This document shows positions 1 through 5,331 of a DNA stretch of 10,702 bases, one piece after another (position 1 is the stretch's first letter; the number at the start of each line of letters is the position of its first letter). The notes beneath the pieces are model-generated. The model made no database searches. It worked only from the letters and a program-made list of their open reading frames with translations, and was not told where the DNA came from. This stretch comes from Comamonadaceae bacterium (GTDB lineage: Bacteria > Pseudomonadota > Gammaproteobacteria > Burkholderiales > Burkholderiaceae_C). The position numbers and the translations under genes were made by a program. The stretch lies in assembly GCA_027490485.1 (NCBI GenBank), contig JAIXYA010000148.1:1-10702 (forward strand). The letters run 5' to 3'.

Positions 1-681
1 CAAGAGTTTCAACACCTCGTACTGGGTGGTGTTGGTGTCTTGGTACTCGTCCACCAGCACATGGCCTATTTGCTGTTGCCACTGGTTGCGCACCTGTTCG
101 TGTTGTTGCAGCAGCTTCAGGGGCAGGCCGATCAAATCGTCAAAGTCCACGCTTTGGTAAGCGCTCAGGCGTTCCTCGTAGCGCGCCATGATGCGGGCGG
201 TGATGCGCTCGTTGTCGTTGCTGGCTTGCGCCTCGGCCATGGCGGCGTTCAGGCCTTGGTTTTTCCACAGGCTGATGGCCCACTGCCATTGGCGTGCCGT
301 GGCCGCGTCGGTGGTGCCGCCTGCGTCTTTCAAGATGGAGGTCACGTCGTCGGTGTCCAAAATGCTGAAGTTGTTTTTCAGACCTAGCGCCTCGCCGTTT
401 TGCCGCAGCATGCGCACGCCCAAGGCGTGGAAGGTGCAAATCACCACTTTTTGCGCGTCGCGCCCCACCAACTGCTTGGCGCGTTCACGCATCTCCGCGG
501 CGGCTTTGTTGGTGAAGGTGATGGCGGCGATGCGCTCGGGTGCCAGCCCCAGCTGAATCAGGTGGCCAATTTTGTGGGTGATGACCCTTGTTTTGCCAGA
601 GCCTGCACCAGCCAGCACCAGGCAAGGCCCTTGCACATGGTGGACCGCTTCGAGTTGGGGGAGATTCAGGTCCGATGACAT
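1..681 (-). CDS. rep: Rep-type ATP-dependent DNA helicase, N-terminal part (3' end outside window)
   Basis: Superfamily 1A helicase; Rep translocates 3'-5' on single-stranded DNA and clears protein roadblocks ahead of forks. The visible 227 residues hold the Q-motif region (about 5-15), Walker A AGAGSGKT (24-31), motif Ia ITFTNKAAAEM (54-64), motif Ib ICTFHALG (81-88) and Walker B DEYQDTN (211-217). Recalled E. coli Rep shares the stretch GPCLVLAGAGSGKTRVIT almost unchanged, which favours Rep over UvrD. The ATG at 681 gives an N-terminus the same length as Rep; an in-frame ATG pair about 15 codons upstream would add residues absent from the family. No good Shine-Dalgarno is visible. Motifs III-VI and the C-terminus lie beyond base 1. 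The gene diverges from the AEC carrier gene across 65 bp. Uncertainty is mainly Rep versus another UvrD-like paralogue. Confidence 0.9.
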   Translation of the reverse strand, partial: MSSDLNLPQLEAVHHVQGPCLVLAGAGSGKTRVITHKIGHLIQLGLAPERIAAITFTNKAAAEMRERAKQLVGRDAQKVVICTFHALGVRMLRQNGEALGLKNNFSILDTDDVTSILKDAGGTTDAATARQWQWAISLWKNQGLNAAMAEAQASNDNERITARIMARYEERLSAYQSVDFDDLIGLPLKLLQQHEQVRNQWQQQIGHVLVDEYQDTNTTQYEVLKLL

Positions 682-732
682 GCAGGTGACAGTAGGGGCA
701 GCGAAGCCGGCAAAGCCAGCCATCATAGCGAT

Positions 733-738
733 GACAAT
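733..738 (+). promoter_or_regulatory. Possible -10 element (GACAAT) of the AEC carrier gene
   Basis: GACAAT matches four of six bases of TATAAT and ends 8 bases before the ATG at 747, so a transcript from it would start at or next to the start codon. No Shine-Dalgarno precedes this ATG, which fits a leaderless or very short-leader mRNA. No convincing -35 box is seen at the usual distance. Similar hexamers sit before hemE and the phosphatase-family gene. This is inference from position and resemblance only. Confidence 0.3.
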
Positions 739-746
739 CCCCGCAC

Positions 747-1712
747 ATGCTCTCGATTCTTGGTGTCACCTTTCCCTTTTTCGCTTTGGTGTTGGCTGGC
801 TACGTGGCTGCCAAGCGGGGCTGGCTGCCCTTGGACGCGATTCCTGGGCTCAACGGCTTTGTGCTGTATTTCGCCCTGCCTTGCATGCTGTTTCGTTTTG
901 GTGCCAACACGCCCATGGCGCAGTTGCTCGACGTTTCGGTGGCTTTGCTCTACAGCTTGAGCGCCAGCATGATGGTGCTGTTGGGCATGTGGACGCTCAA
1001 GAAGCACCACAACTGGAACGAATCCGCTTTTGGCACCATGGCGGTGGCTTTTCCCAACACCGGCTATATGGGCCTGCCTTTGCTGCTGAGCTTGTTTGGC
1101 ACAGCCGCGGTAGGGCCTGCCATCGTCACCATCGTGGTGGATTTGTTTTTCACCAGCTCGGCGTGCATTGCGCTGTCCCGCCTAGACCAAGCGCAAACCC
1201 ATGGGGCTCGCACCGCGCTGCTTCAGGCCATCAAAAGCGTGTTCAGTATTCCATTGACATGGGCGATCGGTTTGGGCGCTTTGGTGTCCATCAATGCCTG
1301 GGTGGTGCCCGAGATGCTGACCCAAACCGTGGGATTGATGGCGGGGGCAGCCCCCCCCGTGGCTTTGTTCACCATCGGTACATTGCTGGCGCGGCCCGTC
1401 CCCAGCGATTCGCGGGGTTGGTGGCATTGGCAGCGCGGCGGAGTGGACGCTTTGCTGGTTTTTTTGAAGCTGGTGGTTCACCCCGTGTTGGTGTGCGTTT
1501 TGGGCTGGGTGTTGATGCAACTGGGCCTGCCCCTCACGCCAACCGCCTTGATGGCGGTGGTGCTGGTCGCCGCCTTGCCCAGCGCCAGCAACAGCGCCTT
1601 GCTGGCCGAGCGCTTTGGCGCTGACAGCGCTCGCATCACGCGGGTGATTTTGCTCTCCACCGCTTTGGCCTTCCCCAGCTTTTCAGCTTGGGTGGCTTGG
1701 TGCAAGGCCTGA
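747..1712 (+). CDS. AEC-family (auxin efflux carrier-like) transporter
   Basis: A 321-residue, almost wholly hydrophobic inner-membrane protein, normal length for the AEC family. Bacterial members export or exchange small organic acids such as malate or malonate; the substrate cannot be read from sequence. Family-like features: an N-terminal helix followed by a GYVAAKRGWLP stretch (18-28), FPNTGYMGLPLL in the first half (102-113), APPVALFTIG after the central loop (202-211), and LPSASNSALLAERFG in the second half (277-291), consistent with two five-helix inverted repeats. The loop around 145-160 is charged. The ATG at 747 gives a hydrophobic N-terminus and is the only sensible start; no Shine-Dalgarno is present. 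It runs convergently into priA with 22 bp between stop codons, and I see no terminator hairpin there. A run of eight C (1351-1358) lies in frame at residues 202-204. Confidence 0.88.
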   Translation: MLSILGVTFPFFALVLAGYVAAKRGWLPLDAIPGLNGFVLYFALPCMLFRFGANTPMAQLLDVSVALLYSLSASMMVLLGMWTLKKHHNWNESAFGTMAVAFPNTGYMGLPLLLSLFGTAAVGPAIVTIVVDLFFTSSACIALSRLDQAQTHGARTALLQAIKSVFSIPLTWAIGLGALVSINAWVVPEMLTQTVGLMAGAAPPVALFTIGTLLARPVPSDSRGWWHWQRGGVDALLVFLKLVVHPVLVCVLGWVLMQLGLPLTPTALMAVVLVAALPSASNSALLAERFGADSARITRVILLSTALAFPSFSAWVAWCKA

Positions 1713-1720
1713 CAAAACGC

Positions 1721-1744
1721 CTTTAAATCGCCCCTTAAATCGCC
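1721..1744. repeat. 12-bp tandem duplication across the priA stop codon
   Basis: CTTTAAATCGCC (1721-1732) is followed directly by CCTTAAATCGCC (1733-1744), 11 of 12 bases identical. The right copy contains the last codons and TAA stop of priA. As the period is four codons, the left copy repeats an in-frame TAA four codons downstream. It probably arose by slippage and leaves priA with a backup stop. Confidence 0.7.
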
Positions 1745-3828
1745 AGTGGGTCCACATCAATGGCCCAGCGCAGCACCGCTTTGTGTTGTGTGCGAAGTTG
1801 CTGCAAGTCGTCTTGCCAAGCAGCCAAAAATTGCTGCAGGTATTTGCGTGATGGGCTCTCCACCAGCATTTGTGCCCGTTCCACATTGGCCACGCGTTGC
1901 ATGCTCATGGGGACTGCGGGGTAAACGCTTAAACCTCCCGCATCGGCAGGCAAACGCGCCTCCCCCAATGCTTTGGCGGCGTTCAAAAAATCTTGCGCGG
2001 CTTGCTGCGTTCGCGCCTCTGCACGCAGCAATGCTTGAAAGCTGAAAGGCGGCAGCCCGGCTTGCTCACGCTCGAGCAGTTGCTGGGCTGCAAAGCCTGC
2101 GAAATCGTGGCGCTTTAAAAACTCAAACACAGGATGGGTGGGGTGAAAGGTTTGCACCCACATTTCACAGCCTTGCGCCGCGCCCAGTTGCGCGTCTCGT
2201 CCAGCGCGGCCTGCGGCTTGCAGCAACAGCGAAAACAGCCGCTCGGGGGCGCGAAAGTCAGCCGAAAACAAAGCCCCATCGGGGTTGAGCGCCACCACCA
2301 AACTGACACGGCGAAAGTCGTGGCCCTTGGCCACCATTTGCGTGCCCACCAATATATCCACTTCCCCGTCATGCACTTGGGCGAGTTGTTTGACCAATTC
2401 ACCTTTGAGACGGGTGCTGTCCGCGTCAATGCGTGCCACCCGCAAGGGCGAACCATCGGGACGCTTTACATCCGCCAGCAACTCTGCCAGCGATTCTTCA
2501 ACTTTTTCTGTGCCATGGCCCAGCACACCGATGTCTTGGTTGCCGCAGGCAGGGCAGGCACGCGGCACGGCTTGGGTCAGGCTGCAATGGTGGCAGCGCA
2601 GGGTGCGGTCGCCTTTGTGAAACACACGGTAAGCGCTGCAATGCGGGCATTCGCTTTTCCAGCCGCACTCAGCGCAATGCAAGACCGGCGCATAGCCACG
2701 TCGGTTTAACAAGACCAACACCTGTTCTTGCCGGCCAAGCCGCTCACGCATGGCGGCCAACAGCGGTGCCGAGAGCAAGGTTTTGCGCGGTTGGTTGTTC
2801 ATGTCCACCCGCCTTAGCATTGGCAAGGCGCCGTCACCCACGCGGCTGGGCATGGACAAGCGGGTGTAGCGGGGTGCGGGTTGCCCTTCTACGGCGGCTC
2901 GGCTGTGGTGCCAACTTTCCAGCGACGGTGTGGCCGAACCCAGCAGCACTTGTGCGCCTTCCAGTTGGCCGCGGTAGACCGCCAAATCACGCGCCGAGTA
3001 CCGCGCTCCTTCTTGTTGCTTGTAGCTGGGGTCGTGTTCCTCATCGACAACGATGAGTTTGAGCTCAGGCATAGACGCCAGCACAGCCAAACGCGTACCC
3101 AAAACGATGCGTGCTGTGCCCAAATGCGCTGCCAGCCAACTGTTAAGACGTTGCGCCGGTGTCATGGCGCTGTGCATGGCGACGATGGCGGTCTCGCCCA
3201 AATGGGCAAAACGTTGGCGCACCCTGGCTTCGAGCTGCGGTGTCAGGTTGATCTCGGGCACCAGCAACAAAACTTGGGCTTGGGGGGTGTCTTCCAGCAT
3301 CCGGGCTGCGCGGCGCAAATACACCTCAGTTTTGCCGCTGCCGGTGTTGCCATGCAACAAAAAAGGACCGCTGTGTTGGGCCAGTTGCGCCAATACTTGG
3401 GTCTGTTCAGGGGTGAGAGGAGGCTGCAAAGCCTTTTCTGCGCTGACGGGCGCCAAGGGTTTGAGCCGCGAGAGCTTGCGTTCAAATTGCAGCGCCGTCA
3501 TGTCGCGCAAGGACGGTGGCAAGCAGGCCATGGCAAATTCACCGGCGCTGCGTTGGTAATAGTGGGCTGCAAAGTCAATCAGTTTCAGCCAATGGGCTGA
3601 CAAAGGGGGAATGCCGTGCAAAACCGAATGGATGGCTTTGAGGGCATGCGCTGAAGTTGCGGGCTGCTCTGGCGCTTGCGGCCAAACCAATCCCAAGGTA
3701 TCTCGCTGCCCCAAGGGCACCCGCACCAGACAACCGGGCTGCAAATCTTCCTGCGTTTCGTAAGTCAATGGCCCCGTTAATCGGCTGTAAGCCGGTGTTG
3801 GTACCAGAACAGAAATTTCTCGACGCAT
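1735..3828 (-). CDS. priA: Primosomal protein N' (replication restart helicase PriA)
   Basis: PriA recognises abandoned forks and D-loops, unwinds the lagging-strand arm 3'-5' and starts reloading of the replicative helicase. The 697 residues are near the family length (E. coli about 732). In order: N-terminal 3'-DNA-binding region (about 5-105); Walker A GNTGSGKT (160-167); DEEH box (262-265); GSATPS motif (298-303); a zinc-binding insert with eight cysteines at 385, 388, 394, 397, 412, 415, 425 and 428; helicase motifs GTQMVAKGHDF (495-505) and LLQAAGRAGR (535-544); and a C-terminal domain ending DPLAI. All zinc cysteines and ATPase residues are present, so the protein should be active. The ATG at 3828 has a good Shine-Dalgarno, GAGGG (3835-3839), six bases upstream. 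hemE lies upstream on the same strand, separated by an unusual 333-bp AT-rich gap with two DnaA boxes, so priA may have its own promoter and may respond to DnaA. Confidence 0.97.
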   Translation of the reverse strand: MRREISVLVPTPAYSRLTGPLTYETQEDLQPGCLVRVPLGQRDTLGLVWPQAPEQPATSAHALKAIHSVLHGIPPLSAHWLKLIDFAAHYYQRSAGEFAMACLPPSLRDMTALQFERKLSRLKPLAPVSAEKALQPPLTPEQTQVLAQLAQHSGPFLLHGNTGSGKTEVYLRRAARMLEDTPQAQVLLLVPEINLTPQLEARVRQRFAHLGETAIVAMHSAMTPAQRLNSWLAAHLGTARIVLGTRLAVLASMPELKLIVVDEEHDPSYKQQEGARYSARDLAVYRGQLEGAQVLLGSATPSLESWHHSRAAVEGQPAPRYTRLSMPSRVGDGALPMLRRVDMNNQPRKTLLSAPLLAAMRERLGRQEQVLVLLNRRGYAPVLHCAECGWKSECPHCSAYRVFHKGDRTLRCHHCSLTQAVPRACPACGNQDIGVLGHGTEKVEESLAELLADVKRPDGSPLRVARIDADSTRLKGELVKQLAQVHDGEVDILVGTQMVAKGHDFRRVSLVVALNPDGALFSADFRAPERLFSLLLQAAGRAGRDAQLGAAQGCEMWVQTFHPTHPVFEFLKRHDFAGFAAQQLLEREQAGLPPFSFQALLRAEARTQQAAQDFLNAAKALGEARLPADAGGLSVYPAVPMSMQRVANVERAQMLVESPSRKYLQQFLAAWQDDLQQLRTQHKAVLRWAIDVDPLAI

Positions 3829-3925
3829 GTCAAGCCCTCATTTGCGACGCGAAACTGAGACGAATCTTCACTAATTGAGCTAAGTCATTGATTGACAAGG
3901 GGCTTTGACAGTCATCCCAAAATTC

Positions 3926-3934
3926 TGTGGATAA
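3926..3934 (-). promoter_or_regulatory. DnaA box TTATCCACA
   Basis: Reading the minus strand, 3934 to 3926 is TTATCCACA, the strongest known DnaA-binding 9-mer of E. coli oriC type. It lies 98 bp upstream of the priA start codon. DnaA could act here as a regulator or as part of a binding cluster. The match is exact; binding is inferred. Confidence 0.6.
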
Positions 3935-3940
3935 CTTTGT

Positions 3941-3953
3941 TGACAGCTTGTCA
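3941..3953. promoter_or_regulatory. Dyad TGACA-GCT-TGTCA, possible operator
   Basis: Perfect 5-bp arms TGACA (3941-3945) and TGTCA (3949-3953) flank a 3-bp centre. It begins six bases from the DnaA box at 3926-3934 and overlaps the third of three TTGACA words in about 55 bp. A dimeric regulator could bind such a site, but short dyads arise by chance, and no factor can be named. Confidence 0.3.
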
Positions 3954-4111
3954 TACTGACGCTGCAAGCCCGATAAATCAAGGCTTTGAACACAATGCAC
4001 GAAAAATTGGCAGCTCATAGAGTCTATATAAATCAAGCACTTAAATAAAAACTTAAGAGTCGCAAATTTTTTTGAGGGTGTAAGTCCTTAGTTAAGCAGT
4101 CGCCAAAAAAA

Positions 4112-4120
4112 TGTGCATAA
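4112..4120 (-). promoter_or_regulatory. DnaA box TTATGCACA
   Basis: Minus-strand bases 4120 to 4112 read TTATGCACA, an exact match to TTATnCACA. It lies 41 bp past the hemE stop codon, in the same orientation as the box at 3926-3934 and 186 bp from it. The AT-rich core (4021-4080) lies between the two boxes. Confidence 0.55.
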
Positions 4121-4161
4121 CTACATTGCGGCACGTAAAACTTTTTTGTCAAAAGTGGTGT

Positions 4162-5271
4162 TCAGGCGGCTTGACGCAGCTTTTTGGAGTGGCTGTGCAC
4201 CGCCTCGACCAAGGCGCTCACATGCTCGGGCGGCGTGAACTGGCTGATGCCATGACCGAGGTTGAAGATGTGGGTCGGGCCGGTGGTGTTGGGGTCGGTG
4301 TGGGGCTGACCAAAGCTGTCGAGCACGTGGTGCACTTCAGTGGCGATTTGCGCGGGTGGCGCAAACAAGATGTTGGGGTCGATGTTGCCTTGCAAAGCTT
4401 TGCCCGGTCCACCGACCTCGCCACCCACCAAACGCCGAGCGGTGCCCAGGTTCATGGTCCAGTCCAGGCCCAGCACCTCGCAGTCCAGGTCTTTCATCTC
4501 GGGCAGCCACAAACCGCCGCCCTTGGTGAACACCAGTCGGGGAATGATGGCACCGTCGTGGCTGCGCTTGAGCTGCGCCAACACCCGACGCGTGTAGGCC
4601 AGGCTGAATTCTTGGAAAGCGCCATCGGCCAGCACCCCGCCCCAGCTGTCAAACACCATCACCGCTTGGGCACCGGCTTCGATTTGGGTATTTAAATAGA
4701 GGGCCACGGCGTCGGCGTTGATGGCCAAGATTCGGTGCATCAGGTCCGGGCGGCTGTACATCAGGCTTTTCACCAAACGGTAGTCGTCCGAGCCGCCGCC
4801 TTCCACCATGTAACAGGCCAAGGTCCAAGGGCTGCCCGAAAAACCAATCAGCGGCACCCGCCCGTTCAAGGCCTTGCGGATGCTGGTGACCGCGTCAAAT
4901 ACATATTGCAGCTTGTGCATATCGGGCACGGCCAACTCTGCCACCGCGGCTTCGTCGCGCACCACTTTGGCAAATTTGGGGCCTTCGCCTTGCGCGAAGG
5001 ACAGGCCCAGGCCCATGGCGTCCGGGACGGTCAAGATGTCGGAGAACAAAATCGACGCGTCCAGCGGGTAGCGGTCCAGCGGCTGCAGGGTGACCTCGGT
5101 GGCGTAGTCCACATTGGTGGCCAAGCCCATGAAGCTGCCGGCCTTGGCGCGGGTGGCGCAGTACTCGGGCAAATAGCGACCGGCTTGGCGCATCAGCCAA
5201 ACGGGGGTGTGGTCGGTGGCCTGACGCAAGCAGGCTTTGAGGAAGCTGTCGTTGAGTAGAGGTGTGTTCAT
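4162..5271 (-). CDS. hemE: Uroporphyrinogen decarboxylase
   Basis: HemE decarboxylates the four acetate side chains of uroporphyrinogen III to give coproporphyrinogen III, a cytosolic step of heme synthesis; it needs no cofactor. The 369-residue product has the family signatures: [15 protein letters not shown] (23-37) with the substrate-binding arginines R28 and R32; [15 protein letters not shown] (76-90) with the catalytic Asp D78; a [17 protein letters not shown] segment; FDSWGG; FTKGGG; GLDW; LQGNIDP; and FNLGHGI near the C-terminus. It aligns with recalled E. coli HemE over its whole length. The ATG at 5271 gives [17 protein letters not shown], matching other HemE starts; an ATG at 5316 would add 15 residues absent from the family. 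No strong Shine-Dalgarno is seen (only AGGG close to the ATG), but a -10-like CACAAT lies just upstream. The dsbD-like gene ends 60 bp upstream on the same strand. Confidence 0.97.
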   Translation of the reverse strand: MNTPLLNDSFLKACLRQATDHTPVWLMRQAGRYLPEYCATRAKAGSFMGLATNVDYATEVTLQPLDRYPLDASILFSDILTVPDAMGLGLSFAQGEGPKFAKVVRDEAAVAELAVPDMHKLQYVFDAVTSIRKALNGRVPLIGFSGSPWTLACYMVEGGGSDDYRLVKSLMYSRPDLMHRILAINADAVALYLNTQIEAGAQAVMVFDSWGGVLADGAFQEFSLAYTRRVLAQLKRSHDGAIIPRLVFTKGGGLWLPEMKDLDCEVLGLDWTMNLGTARRLVGGEVGGPGKALQGNIDPNILFAPPAQIATEVHHVLDSFGQPHTDPNTTGPTHIFNLGHGISQFTPPEHVSALVEAVHSHSKKLRQAA

Positions 5272-5277
5272 GGCCCT

Positions 5278-5283
5278 ATTGTG
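5278..5283 (-). promoter_or_regulatory. Possible -10 element (CACAAT) of hemE
   Basis: On the minus strand CACAAT ends six bases before the hemE ATG at 5271, so initiation from it would put the transcript start at or beside the start codon. It matches four of six bases of TATAAT, and no recognisable -35 is seen at 16-18 bp. It supports hemE having its own promoter rather than depending on dsbD. Confidence 0.3.
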
Positions 5284-5305
5284 GCAGGACAGGCGGGCTT
5301 TGCAC

Positions 5306-5320
5306 TCGGGTGTCACCCGA
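5306..5320. promoter_or_regulatory. 15-bp palindrome TCGGGTG-T-CACCCGA, possible operator upstream of hemE
   Basis: Two perfect 7-bp arms share one central base, so it is better suited to binding a dimeric protein than to forming an RNA hairpin (the loop would need opening to three or more bases). It lies between the stop codon of the dsbD-like gene (5332) and the hemE start (5271), about 22 bp upstream of the proposed -10. A role in hemE control is plausible but unproven; a weak terminator for the upstream gene is the alternative. Confidence 0.35.
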
Positions 5321-5331
5321 AGTTGACAGTT

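Larger units (their letters stand above)
3829..4161. other. AT-rich intergenic region between hemE and priA with DnaA boxes
   Basis: This 333-bp gap is the only gene-free stretch above 300 bases. Hand count gives 117 G+C in the 300 bases 3841-4140 (39%), and 17 of 60 (28%) in 4021-4080; the flanking genes are clearly GC-rich. It holds two perfect TTATnCACA boxes in the same orientation, three TTGACA hexamers on the plus strand (3892, 3905, 3940), a 13-bp dyad (3941-3953), an AT-rich core with CTATATAAAT (4024-4033), and repeated CTTAA/TTAAG words (4040-4044, 4052-4057, 4087-4096). No convincing protein gene, tRNA or structured RNA is seen. It may carry the priA promoter, a DnaA-controlled regulatory site or an origin-like element; the sequence alone does not decide. 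Confidence 0.6.

Noticed and set aside
572..1624. 350-codon plus-strand frame overlapping the AEC carrier gene
   Set aside because: It is an alternative frame of a GC-rich gene, with low-complexity His/Gly/Arg/Ala-rich composition and no domain; the AEC frame has clear membrane helices and family motifs.
3940..3968. Plus-strand sigma-70 promoter starting from TTGACA at 3940
   Set aside because: No -10-like hexamer occurs at 16-18 bp, and no plus-strand gene follows; it would point into hemE antisense.
3830..4036. 68-codon minus-strand reading frame ending one base before the priA start
   Set aside because: It lies in the AT-rich gap, has no Shine-Dalgarno, shows no recognisable motif and has codon use unlike the neighbours. 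The DnaA box and dyad fall inside it, so it is more likely chance; a leader peptide cannot be fully excluded.
5272..5316. 15-codon N-terminal extension of hemE
   Set aside because: The extra residues are absent from the HemE family and would cover the palindrome and -10-like hexamer.
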